From a candidate division NC10 bacterium CSP1-5 (lineage in GTDB: Bacteria; Methylomirabilota; Methylomirabilia; Methylomirabilales; CSP1-5), in contig LDXR01000005.1 in assembly GCA_001443495.1 (NCBI GenBank), positions 68,696 to 132,695 on the forward strand: a stretch of 64,000 nt of DNA, written 5' to 3'. Under the pieces are notes generated by a model. The model searched no databases, was not told where the DNA came from, and saw only the letters and a program-made list of their open reading frames with translations. This document shows positions 47,401-56,457 of this stretch, in pieces. Position 1 is the first letter of the stretch; each line of letters begins with the position of its first letter. A program made the translations under genes and the position numbers.

Positions 47401-47507
47401 CAATCATCTCTATGATCTGTTCTCCACCTGATCCTGCCCTCCTTTCCGCCTGAACTCACCACTTTAGTTTGCACTGAGCTCCTCCAAGAACCGGTTCGCG
47501 TCTCACC

Positions 47508-47587
47508 GAAAAGAAAAAGCCCCGATGGAGCCTGCGGTCGGTTCAAAAGCAGCCGGGCCGCCCCGCCGGTGAAAGCGGGACCATCGG
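47508..47587 (-). terminator. Rho-independent terminator-like structure on minus strand
   Basis: CCGATGG...CCATCGG closing stem followed by GGGCTTTTTCTTTT (minus strand). Confidence 0.6.
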
Positions 47588-47979
47588 AGCCGGTGGTGCC
47601 TGGGCCTTCCAGGCAGCCAACCTAGTCTTACGGGTGCGCTGGCCTAGGAGGCCACCACCTCACAGATCACCATCATTATCTCCACGACTGGACCACCTCC
47701 TCTCTCGGCGCATCCACCATCACGGGCCCAGTACCCGCCAGCCCGAAGCCGACCGCCGAAATCGACCCCGAACCTGGTCCGCCCTTGGCCTGCCCCATTA
47801 CAGGCGAGGACGCGAGGGGGCCTGTGTCGACCCCGACCAAGGTGTTATGGTAGCCGCCTTCCTCCAGTCTGTCTAGCAATTCTTGCTTTGTCCCGCCAGC
47901 CGTAGCCCCACCCCGCCGTCCCCGCGTATAGCTGGGCACTCTCTCTTGAGGTTTGCCTCAGCGTCCCTCTCATCGGGCG

Positions 47980-48483
47980 TTAGTCGGAGAGTTCGCGATC
48001 GAGGATCTCGTGCAGGAAGCGATCGATCGAGACGGGATAGAACTTGACGTCTGGTGAGAGGATCAGGCCGGTGTCCCAGATCTCGCGCCGCGCCAGTTCG
48101 TCGAGGATCCGCTCGATGCGCGCTTCCGGGTCCCCCTCGGCGGGACGGATGGTGAGTTCCTCGCTCTCGATGACCGCGTGCCGGCGAGCGGGGTAGCGGA
48201 AGGCAAACACCCGCCCCACCAGCGTCCGGTCCATCAGCTCGGAGTCCCCGAACACCTCCCCGTAGGTCTGCCCCTCGCCTCCCGGCCGGACCACCAGACG
48301 CGGCGAGACGCGGATCGTGCCCCGCACCTCGACGGCGCCCCGTTCCATCTCTACGTCTGGCCCCACCAGGATGTAGGGCAGCACGTGGTACCCGACCACG
48401 ATGCCGGTGATGGGCCTCCGCAAGACTCGCGTCCGCTCAAAGATTCCACGGAGGAACATTGGATCATACGGACGGTCAAACAT
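47980..48483 (-). CDS. Conserved-looking hypothetical protein
   Basis: MFDRPYDPMFLRGIFERTRVLRRPITGIVVGYHVLPYILVGPD...; no domain recognised. Confidence 0.7.
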   Translation of the reverse strand: MFDRPYDPMFLRGIFERTRVLRRPITGIVVGYHVLPYILVGPDVEMERGAVEVRGTIRVSPRLVVRPGGEGQTYGEVFGDSELMDRTLVGRVFAFRYPARRHAVIESEELTIRPAEGDPEARIERILDELARREIWDTGLILSPDVKFYPVSIDRFLHEILDRELSD

Positions 48484-49076
48484 ACGATTCCGCGATCCCC
48501 AGCGAGAAGACCAGGATGCCAACCGGGATGGTCCTGGGCGAGAACAAGGAGACGTCAATGGGCATTATGCATAGCTTTCCGAAACGCGTCAAGGTATCGC
48601 CACGAGAGATTGCGGAATGTCTGCGGGTGCATTATGCTATCGTCAGTCGGAAGGGACCTGGATCCGCGGAGAGGGGCGCGTACGCCGGAGATACCTTGCT
48701 GGCGATGCCTAGAGAAAGGCGTGTGGGTTTCCGAGACTTAGCCGCCCTCGTGTTGTTGCTCGCCTTCGTGTTCGTTTTTGGGATGACCGTTATGTTGCTC
48801 TTCGGCTTCACGATCGCGCCACTGCTGCTCGGTGCACCTGGCCGGCCGGTTTCCCACGGCATCGAGATCTCATTATTCCTTATGATGGTAGTGACTAGCT
48901 TCCCTGTCGGAGGACTCATCGGCGGCCTGATTTGGGTTGCCATCATGGGACTCCTGCTACCGCGTGACAGAGTCCTCAGGTTGCTTTACCTCGGTCCCCA
49001 GCTACCCGTGTTGACGGAATTGTGCGTCGACGTTCTCGATGCGGTGAGCGGACATAGGAGGAGGTCCGCCACGTGA
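48459..49076 (+). CDS. Hypothetical membrane protein (start uncertain; possibly internal ATG near 48558)
   Basis: Two hydrophobic TM segments LAALVLLLAFVFVFGMTVMLLFGF and LFLMMVVTSFPVGGLIGGLIWVAIMGLLL. Confidence 0.65.
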   Translation: MDHTDGQTYDSAIPSEKTRMPTGMVLGENKETSMGIMHSFPKRVKVSPREIAECLRVHYAIVSRKGPGSAERGAYAGDTLLAMPRERRVGFRDLAALVLLLAFVFVFGMTVMLLFGFTIAPLLLGAPGRPVSHGIEISLFLMMVVTSFPVGGLIGGLIWVAIMGLLLPRDRVLRLLYLGPQLPVLTELCVDVLDAVSGHRRRSAT

Positions 49077-49768
49077 TCGAACGCGCCGCATCGATGAGCC
49101 GGCACACGGAGGTGTTGGAATCGCAGTGGCAGAGGACCCGGGCTATGGGACGAAGATGGGGAATTGTCCTCGTCACCGGTGTGAGCGCGGTCCTGGCTGC
49201 CTGCGCGACTGCCCATAAGCCTCCAGAGGCCTATCTCTCTCAGTACGATGTGATGAACCCGCAGCCGGCCCAATTCCCCGTCTGCTATGGTTTCGGATGC
49301 CAACAATCAAAGACCGTTCGCCTTACCGATCAGCAATGGGGGGACGTAGGGGCGTTTTTCAACCCGCGCCCGACCGATGCCGAAAGCGAGCGTGCCCAGG
49401 TGGCCAAGGCGGTTGCGTTGCTAGAGAGCATCGTCGGCCCTCAGGCGAATACGTCCGGCGATCGGGGCCGCAACACCATCCCACCAGACGAATCGCCTCA
49501 GCTCGACTGCATCGACGAAACGGTTAACACCACCACCTTCCTCCTCATGATGCAAGAGGCCGGTCTCATCACCTGGCACCGGGTCCGCTTTCCGGAGCAT
49601 CGGGGATTCGCCGACCTCCTGTGGCCTCACAACACGGCAGTCTTGGCAGAAAGTGCCACGGAGAGCGCCTTCGCCGTTGATTCCTGGTTCTTCGACAACG
49701 GACACCCGCCCGAAATCGTTCCCCTGGCAGTATGGAAAGAGGGATACGAGCCCGGAGAGATGAAATGA
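49073..49768 (+). CDS. Hypothetical lipoprotein
   Basis: Lipobox SAVLAACAT; overlaps upstream ORF by 4 nt. Confidence 0.75.
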   Translation: MIERAASMSRHTEVLESQWQRTRAMGRRWGIVLVTGVSAVLAACATAHKPPEAYLSQYDVMNPQPAQFPVCYGFGCQQSKTVRLTDQQWGDVGAFFNPRPTDAESERAQVAKAVALLESIVGPQANTSGDRGRNTIPPDESPQLDCIDETVNTTTFLLMMQEAGLITWHRVRFPEHRGFADLLWPHNTAVLAESATESAFAVDSWFFDNGHPPEIVPLAVWKEGYEPGEMK

Positions 49769-49916
49769 AGAGAGGGGGATTCGGGTGTCCGCGATGACGA
49801 GCCACCCCATTTAGGCCCGGGAATTGCACTGCCCCTGATCCGTGGGGAGGTGCCCAGGTCCCGTTGGACCGTCAGGCGTACAATGCCGGTCCTCGGAGCA
49901 GACGGAAGTCATCACG

Positions 49917-50396
49917 ATGAGTGAAGAGATAGTTCGGGCAGACAGATCGTATCGCAGGCAGTTTTTCACTTGGCACGCTATCTTTATCGCGCTCGGTGCC
50001 GCGGTCATCGTATGGGGTCTCCCGTGGTTCGAGGAGTACCTCAGGCACGCAAATCCAAAGGTCGCAGCGGGGATTCTCAAGGGGTGGTTCATTTTTGCCT
50101 TTCTCAGTATGATTCCAATCGCCCTCTATATGCTGTTGCTCGGGCGGAAGGTGATCAAACACGAACGGATTCCGCTGCCAGGCGCAAAGGTCATCATCGA
50201 CACCAGGCCGGTCGTGGGTCAAAAGGCGAGACTGCGAGGTCGAGTGCTGGTCGGTGTCTCGCTGCTTCTCATTGCCCTCGGTCTGTCCGGCGCTCTGTAT
50301 ACTCCCTTCATGCTGGACAAGATAACCAGTGAACAGGCGAGGATCAAGGGCCCTGCCCATTTGCTGCAGGAGACCGCTCTCCCGCGTCGCCCCTGA
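49917..50396 (+). CDS. Hypothetical membrane protein
   Basis: MSEEIVRADRSYRRQFFTWHAIFIALGAAVIVWGLPW; three TM-like segments. Confidence 0.7.
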   Translation: MSEEIVRADRSYRRQFFTWHAIFIALGAAVIVWGLPWFEEYLRHANPKVAAGILKGWFIFAFLSMIPIALYMLLLGRKVIKHERIPLPGAKVIIDTRPVVGQKARLRGRVLVGVSLLLIALGLSGALYTPFMLDKITSEQARIKGPAHLLQETALPRRP

Positions 50397-50426
50397 ACCT
50401 GGCGTTCAGCCGGGGCCAGTGCTAAG

Positions 50427-51311
50427 GTGCGAAATGCTCCCTGGGCAAACGGGGCTGTCATGAAACTCAAGACGAGCCACAACGCTGCGAGAGAAAGACT
50501 GAATGAAATGATCGTCTCGGGGAACACCCTCCTCGACAAGGTCACCGGTGAGTATTATGCCGCAAAGACCGCCGAGGCTTTTTCTGAAGAGCACCACATA
50601 CCGCAATGGAAGGAGCAGTATGTTGATTGGCTCCACAAGTGTCTCGGCTCTCTGCAGGACATATTCCCGACCCCCCAGCAAGCGATAACACTGCAGAACG
50701 CACAGGGGTCGGGATCTCTAAAGATGCATGTCAAATGGGCCAGTTTGACGGCAGACATCAAAGCAAAGCTGTCGACCTTGGAAAGCACCATCAAATCGGT
50801 CGATGACTATTCGATAGAGATGACGGATGAACTGTTCATCGAGGACATTGATTCCTTCGCCAAGGCCCGGGACATCAACCCGCGACAGGTAAAGCGGCTT
50901 TTGCCACTGAACCTGTCAGCAGATCAAGTCCGGACCTTCTTGGGGGAAATTCTCGGGGAACCCCTGCGGAGGTCCGACGATGGGGACGCCGCAACCGACA
51001 TCTTTACGTCCACGGTAAGAACCGGCGGCGATCGCGCACGAACCGCCCTCCTACTCAAAGGGGCCACCACGAGGGGGAAGCTGACGCTCAAGAAATGCGG
51101 GAAGCGCGGCGAGCAGATCGCACGGCTCGTTGCCGTTCCCGCAGAACTTTACATGCTCCAGCACCTCGATCAGATTGAGACCCCAGTTATCCGGGAATTG
51201 AAAACCAAGATCCAATCGCTGAATGGCGAAGGGAAGCAGTGCCGGATCTGCCTCGTGGACGGCATGGACACCGCTCGAATTCTCGTGGCGTACGGCAAGA
51301 TCTCGCTGTAA
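50427..51311 (+). CDS. Hypothetical protein, possible nuclease-like C-terminal domain
   Basis: TALLLKGATTRGKLTLKKCGKRGEQIARLVAVPAELYMLQHLDQIETPVIRELKTKI...CRICLVDGMDTARILVAYGK. Confidence 0.65.
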   Translation: MRNAPWANGAVMKLKTSHNAARERLNEMIVSGNTLLDKVTGEYYAAKTAEAFSEEHHIPQWKEQYVDWLHKCLGSLQDIFPTPQQAITLQNAQGSGSLKMHVKWASLTADIKAKLSTLESTIKSVDDYSIEMTDELFIEDIDSFAKARDINPRQVKRLLPLNLSADQVRTFLGEILGEPLRRSDDGDAATDIFTSTVRTGGDRARTALLLKGATTRGKLTLKKCGKRGEQIARLVAVPAELYMLQHLDQIETPVIRELKTKIQSLNGEGKQCRICLVDGMDTARILVAYGKISL

Positions 51312-51406
51312 CGAGGAAAATCCTAAAATCCGCCTTGCAATTCTTGCTGCGGACGGCCCCCGGGTAGGACCGTGAACGGCCGGCATACGAATGCGCCGCA
51401 TATGTC

Positions 51407-52354
51407 GTGAGCCGAATGGCGGAACCGCACGTCCCCAAGAGCTGCGAGTCTCCCCGACTGAGCAACCTCCACGGGATGTTTTTGCTCATTCTCCTCCTGC
51501 TGTATGGAGAGGCGGAGGCCGCCCACAAGGTTGCCCACTGCCGGCCCCTCCCCGCGGATGCGGCCTTCCCCTCAGATTTTCCGGCCCTGCAGGATCAGGA
51601 ATGGGGCTACCGTCTCGGCGGATGGGGCGGCCTTCCCAAGGGGCGCCCGGTGCGCCGGCGTCCTGTCATCTTCATCCACGGCAATACCCGTGATGCCACT
51701 GACTGGGATGAACCGGGGCGCAGTGTGAAGAAACGCTTCCTGGATGCCGGCTATTCCCCGCAAGAGCTCTGGGCCATCTCGTACAGCGGGAAGAGCACCA
51801 AGGACCGCCCGCCGGGCTCACAGTGCGTGACTGACAACCGGACCAACATTCCGGACCTGGCCGCGTTCGTGAAGGGGGTTCTGGCCTATACGGGGGCCGC
51901 AAAGGTGGACCTCATCGCCCATTCCCTGGGGGTGACGATTGCCCGGGGCATGCTGGCACAGCACCCGGAGCTGGCCCGGATCGTCGAGCATTTTGTGGCC
52001 ATCGCCGGCCCGAACCACGGGACGACGGTCTGCCGGCGGCTGTGGTTGGTCTGGATCATCGGGTGGAGGGACCATATGGGATGCGACGAGTTGGTACCGG
52101 GGTCGGCCTGGTTACACAGCCTGAATGGTCCGAACGCTGAGAAAGAGGCGCCCGGCCCGACGCGGGTTCTGACCATTTATGATGGGACAGGGGCCGACAT
52201 CCTCTACCTCCCCTGGCTGTTGGGGTGGCCGGTGCGGGACCAGGACAGTCCGGCACTCAAAGGGGCACAGAACGTGAAGATGCCGGGGCTGACCCACGAT
52301 GAACTCAGGACAAGTGATGATGCCGTCTCCGCCTACCTCCGCTTTGTCAATTAG
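51407..52354 (+). CDS. Exported lipase/alpha-beta hydrolase
   Basis: VIFIHGNTRDATDWDEPGRSVKKRFLDAGY, nucleophile elbow IAHSLG, AGPNHGTT. Confidence 0.88.
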   Translation: MSRMAEPHVPKSCESPRLSNLHGMFLLILLLLYGEAEAAHKVAHCRPLPADAAFPSDFPALQDQEWGYRLGGWGGLPKGRPVRRRPVIFIHGNTRDATDWDEPGRSVKKRFLDAGYSPQELWAISYSGKSTKDRPPGSQCVTDNRTNIPDLAAFVKGVLAYTGAAKVDLIAHSLGVTIARGMLAQHPELARIVEHFVAIAGPNHGTTVCRRLWLVWIIGWRDHMGCDELVPGSAWLHSLNGPNAEKEAPGPTRVLTIYDGTGADILYLPWLLGWPVRDQDSPALKGAQNVKMPGLTHDELRTSDDAVSAYLRFVN

Positions 52355-52410
52355 CTCCTCACCTCCTGGCATACCATTTGCAAACCCCCACAGCGAGCCA
52401 GGGGGACTCT

Positions 52411-53151
52411 ATGCGGAACCGGCCAATCTTGCTGATTGACGACGATCCTCAGTCATGCGAACTGGTCACCGCTATTCTCAGCATCGCCGATTTCGAGGTC
52501 CTCTCGGCTCCCGATGGCCTCTCAGGAATCGAACTGGCGCGCACGGCCCAACCCATCGCAATCATCTTGGATATGATGATGCCCGGTATGGACGGTATCA
52601 GCACATTGCAGCGCCTGAGACGGGACCCCGTTCTTAAGGGTATCCCTGTGGTCGGCATCACAGCCTCAACGGACCTCACGTATACCGAGAAGGCCTTTCG
52701 CGCTGGCGCCCAGTTCTTCTTGCCAAAGCCTTTTCGTGCGGCAAGCCTGCTCCGTGTGGTGGAGCTGGCAGAAGACTTGGCTCTACGCGATACCCCGATG
52801 CACCGTCGTCGCCGCCACCCCCGTCACCTGGCAGAGGTCCCCGTGTCCTGCTTTATCAGCGGGCATCTAAGCAAGGCCTCGGAACTCAAGGGGAAAACGG
52901 GCAACGTCAGCCTTGGCGGACTCCTGGTCTTGTTACCAGAAACGCTGGCGCCTGGGACCCCCCTTCAGCTCGGGCTGGGACTCCCCGACGGCCCAATCAC
53001 CGCCCGAGGCAGAGTGATGTGGCGGGATCCGAAACCAATCGGCGAGGGGAGATTTCACCACGGGGTTCGACTTTTGGGCTTCAAAGACGATGGTGGCCTC
53101 GGTCAATATACGGGCTACCTCGACCAGTTAGAAGTAGGGCGCACTGCGTAA
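52411..53151 (+). CDS. Response regulator with C-terminal PilZ domain
   Basis: ILLIDDDPQSCELVTAI...ILDMMMPGMDG; RRRHPRHLAEVPVSCFISGHLSKASELKGKTGNVSLGGLLVLLP (RxxxR...NxSxGG PilZ). Confidence 0.9.
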   Translation: MRNRPILLIDDDPQSCELVTAILSIADFEVLSAPDGLSGIELARTAQPIAIILDMMMPGMDGISTLQRLRRDPVLKGIPVVGITASTDLTYTEKAFRAGAQFFLPKPFRAASLLRVVELAEDLALRDTPMHRRRRHPRHLAEVPVSCFISGHLSKASELKGKTGNVSLGGLLVLLPETLAPGTPLQLGLGLPDGPITARGRVMWRDPKPIGEGRFHHGVRLLGFKDDGGLGQYTGYLDQLEVGRTA

Positions 53152-53154
53152 CCT

Positions 53155-53340
53155 TCAGGCCCTCGCCACTCTGTCTCTCGGCATGAGCAAAAAACCCGCC
53201 CATTGATCGAGTGTCACCGATGACACGACCTTCAGTGATGCCTTTTCCAGCAGGCTCAAGAATTCGGATTGGGCAACTGCGGGCACCCCTGATATGACGA
53301 TGTGACCATCCGGCTGAGCGCGTGCCCTCAATGCGGACCT
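53155..53340 (-). pseudogene. C-terminal remnant of a SAM-dependent methyltransferase (PrmA-like)
   Basis: Open frame without start: ...SALRARAQPDGHIVISGVPAVAQSEFLSLLEKASLKVVSSVTLDQWAGFLLMPRDRVARA*. Confidence 0.4.
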
Positions 53341-54281
53341 TACTTCGTCTTCAGCAGCTTTTTGGCCTCGGCGACGATATTGTCGATTGACAGGCCGAAC
53401 TTCTTGTACAGAGCCACCGGGTCTCCCGATTCCCCGAAATCGCGCACCGCGATCCGCCGGACCACTCCCTCGCCCCGTTCGGCCACCACCTCGCAGACGG
53501 CGCCTCCGAGCCCACCGTGAAGGCCGTGATCCTCGACCGTCAGGATCCGTCCCGAGCGCTGGACGCTGTCGAGAACCAGCTCTTCGTCGATGGGTTTGAG
53601 GGTGTGGATGTTGACCGCCCGCACATCGAGACCCTGGCTTCTCAACTCGCGCGCGGCCTCTCGCGCGTTATGAACGGTGCCGCCGGTGGCCATGATCGTC
53701 AGGTCCCGCCCCTCGCCCCGAGCGGCATCTACGATCACCCCTTTTCCGAACTCAAAGCGGTAGTCAGGTGGATTGACGTCCTCCACCTTCTGGCGGGTCA
53801 AGCGCAGGAACACCGGGCCCTCGTGCTCCACGATGTATTCCACGGCCCTTTCGGTCTCGATCGCATCACCGGGCTGGATCACGCTCATATTGGGAAGTGA
53901 CCGCATGAGGGCGATGTCCTCGAGGCCCATCTGGCTGTACCCGTCCTCGCCGATGCCTATCCCGGCATGGGTCCCCACGATCTTCACGTTGGCGTGGTTG
54001 TATGCCACCGAAACGCGAATCGTCTCGAAACGCCCCGCCACAAAGATCGCGAAGGTGCAGATAAACGGGATCCAGCCCTCGAGCGCCAGGCCGGCCCCGA
54101 TCCCGATCATATTGGCCTCGGCGACCCCCACGTTGAATGATCGGTCAGGGTACTTCTCGACGAACTTCACCGTGTTGGTGGACTTGCCCAGGTCGGCATT
54201 GATGACGACGACCCGATCGTTCTTGGCGGCGACCTTGAGCAGGGCCTCGCCGAAGGCTACGCGGGTTGCCTTCCCACCCAT
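53340..54281 (-). CDS. Transketolase, C-terminal subunit
   Basis: RVVVINADLGKSTNTVKF, THAGIGIGEDGYSQMGLEDIALMRSLPNMSVIQPGD. Confidence 0.95.
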   Translation of the reverse strand: MGGKATRVAFGEALLKVAAKNDRVVVINADLGKSTNTVKFVEKYPDRSFNVGVAEANMIGIGAGLALEGWIPFICTFAIFVAGRFETIRVSVAYNHANVKIVGTHAGIGIGEDGYSQMGLEDIALMRSLPNMSVIQPGDAIETERAVEYIVEHEGPVFLRLTRQKVEDVNPPDYRFEFGKGVIVDAARGEGRDLTIMATGGTVHNAREAARELRSQGLDVRAVNIHTLKPIDEELVLDSVQRSGRILTVEDHGLHGGLGGAVCEVVAERGEGVVRRIAVRDFGESGDPVALYKKFGLSIDNIVAEAKKLLKTK

Positions 54282-54300
54282 GGTTCACTCCTCTAAGATT

Positions 54301-54400
54301 CGATAACCGATGTCCGATGACCGACGACGAGGTCATGCGTGTCCAGTCACCACTCACGACTCCCTGGTGGTCGGTTAACGGTCATCGGTGAACGGTCGGC
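54301..54400. repeat. Intergenic palindromic ACCGAT/GGTCGGT repeat between transketolase halves
   Basis: cgataaccgatgtccgatgaccgacgac ... ggtggtcggttaacggtcatcggtgaacggtcgg. Confidence 0.65.
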
Positions 54401-54404
54401 GCCG

Positions 54405-55277
54405 CTATAGCGGCGCGGCCAGGATTTCCTGGACGGCGCGCTCAGCCTCTTCCCGAGTGGGCGCCTTGCCATGCCACTCGGGATTGTTCTCCATAAAGGA
54501 GACGCCCTTCCCCTTCACGGTCCCAGCGATGATGACAGACGGCTTTCCCTTGACCCCCTCGACATCCTCCAGCGCCTGCACCACCTCTGAGATCTCGTGC
54601 CCATTCACCTGGATCACGTGCCAGCCAAACGCCTCCCACTTGGCGCGGAAAGGTTCAAGGCTCAGGGTCCGCTCCACAAAGTCGTCGTTCTGGATCCTGT
54701 TTTGATCGACGATCGCGCAGAGGTTGTCCAGCCTGTATTTCGGGGCGAGCATCGCCGCCTCCCAGACCTGGCCCGCCTGACACTCTCCATCCCCAAGCAA
54801 CGGGTAGACCCGGTGCGCCTTCCTGGCCAACCGTCCCGCCAGCGCCATGCCGATGGCGATAGAAAGGCCCTGCCCAAGAGAGCCGGTGGCCGCCTCGATG
54901 CCGGGCACCCGCCGATCCGGTGGGCCAGGATACGGGTGGCCTTGGAGGCGGCTCCCCAGCTTTCTGAAGGTGAAAAGCTCCTCCTGTGGGATATAGCCGG
55001 CCTTGGCCAAAGTGGCATAGTAGATAGCAGTGCAATGCCCCTTGGAAAGGATAAAACGGTCCCGGTCAGACCAGAAGGGGTCATCGGGGCGGTGGCGCAT
55101 CTTGTGGAAAAACAGCGCGGTAATGATCTCGACGGCAGAGAGGGAGCCGCCGGGATGGCCCGATCCGGCCTCGGTGAGTATCCGGATCACATCCACTCGG
55201 AGCTCTTGGGCAATCTTTTTCAGGCGCTGGATATCCGCGGCCACCTGGGGCATGCACCCTCCGAAAAATCCGTCCAA
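54405..55277 (-). CDS. Transketolase, N-terminal subunit
   Basis: LTEAGSGHPGGSLSAVEIITALFFHKM, DRFILSKGHCTAIYYATLAKAGY, GDGECQAGQVWEAAMLA. Confidence 0.95.
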   Translation of the reverse strand: MDGFFGGCMPQVAADIQRLKKIAQELRVDVIRILTEAGSGHPGGSLSAVEIITALFFHKMRHRPDDPFWSDRDRFILSKGHCTAIYYATLAKAGYIPQEELFTFRKLGSRLQGHPYPGPPDRRVPGIEAATGSLGQGLSIAIGMALAGRLARKAHRVYPLLGDGECQAGQVWEAAMLAPKYRLDNLCAIVDQNRIQNDDFVERTLSLEPFRAKWEAFGWHVIQVNGHEISEVVQALEDVEGVKGKPSVIIAGTVKGKGVSFMENNPEWHGKAPTREEAERAVQEILAAPL

Positions 55278-55480
55278 TTGTCTCCACGAGGCTCTGCGAT
55301 GTCAACCAAAAATGAGTAGAAGGTTGCGGGGCCTGCCCCAATTTGTTACGCTAGTGCCGTTCCAACTCGCTGAGCCGCATGTGACCCGGCTGCCTTACTG
55401 CAACGGGTGTCGGCGTGTGCGGCGCAAAGGTGGGCACGCAGAGTTGGCACGGACCGAGCTTCAAGAACCGACGGGGAGAG

Positions 55481-56017
55481 ATGATGGCCATCCTGAAGAT
55501 CGCCCAGATGGGGAATCCGGTGCTCCGCCGCAAGGCCGACCCCGTGCCGGTCAAATCGATCAAGTCGCCGATGGTGCAGAGATTCATCGACGACCTGGTC
55601 GAGACCATGCGAGAGTACCACGGGGTTGGGCTGGCCGCGCCGCAGGTCCATGAATCCCTCCAGGTCCTGGTCATCGAGGCTCAGGAAAACCCTCGCTATC
55701 CTCAGGTTCCCAATATCCCCCTCACCGTCCTCATCAATCCCACGGTAGAGCTGGTGAGCCAGGACATGGAACAGGACTGGGAGGGGTGTCTCAGCATCCC
55801 CGACATCCGCGGAAAGGTCCCCCGGCATCGCGAGGTGCGGGTGCGGGCCTACGACCGGGAGGGGAAACCGCTTGATTTTTCCGCCAAGGACTTCTTCGCC
55901 CGCGTGATCCAGCATGAATCCGATCACCTGCAGGGCATCCTCTTTTTGGACCGCATGCCGAGACTCGACACGCTGACCTATCTGGCGGAGTATCAGCGGT
56001 ACTGGGTCAAGGAATAG
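55481..56017 (+). CDS. def: Peptide deformylase
   Basis: GVGLAAPQV, EGCLSIPD, QHESDHLQGILFLDRM. Confidence 0.95.
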   Translation: MMAILKIAQMGNPVLRRKADPVPVKSIKSPMVQRFIDDLVETMREYHGVGLAAPQVHESLQVLVIEAQENPRYPQVPNIPLTVLINPTVELVSQDMEQDWEGCLSIPDIRGKVPRHREVRVRAYDREGKPLDFSAKDFFARVIQHESDHLQGILFLDRMPRLDTLTYLAEYQRYWVKE

Positions 56018-56031
56018 GGTGGGAGCCCCCC

Positions 56032-56457
56032 ATGGGACAGGACGGCAAGACGATCCTCGCCTTTGTTCCGGATCTCTTCTTTTCCACCAAGATCCAGGAT
56101 ACGGCGAAACATCTGGGCCATACCGCAACGATCTCTCGCACACCCGATGATTTCGTCCGAAAGGCCCAGGAGCTCTCCCCGGCCCTGCTGATCGTGGACC
56201 TGACCGCAGAGGGCACGAGCCTCGAAGAGCTCCTGATGCAGGTTCGGCGGGAGATCCAGGCTTCCCCCATTCCACTCCTGGCCTTTACCACCCATGCCGC
56301 CTGGAAGCAGACGGCACCGCTCCATCGCCTCTGCGATCAGGTCGTGACCAAAGAGGCCCTCGCCCGCGACCTTGCCGCCCTCCTGGGGAAACACCTGGGC
56401 GGAGAGACAAAGGAATCGGGGACGGCACACCATGGCACACCGAAGTCCCCTCGATAA
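56032..56457 (+). CDS. Degenerate receiver-like hypothetical protein
   Basis: KTILAFVPDLFFSTKIQDTAKHLGHTATISRTPDD...LLIVDLTAEG. Confidence 0.7.
   Translation: MGQDGKTILAFVPDLFFSTKIQDTAKHLGHTATISRTPDDFVRKAQELSPALLIVDLTAEGTSLEELLMQVRREIQASPIPLLAFTTHAAWKQTAPLHRLCDQVVTKEALARDLAALLGKHLGGETKESGTAHHGTPKSPR

Noticed and set aside
47634-47939. Overlapping ORFs (80 aa plus, 87 aa minus) in the intergenic region
   Set aside because: No domain similarity and composition typical of chance high-GC ORFs; the region looks more like structured RNA/UTR, so no CDS called.
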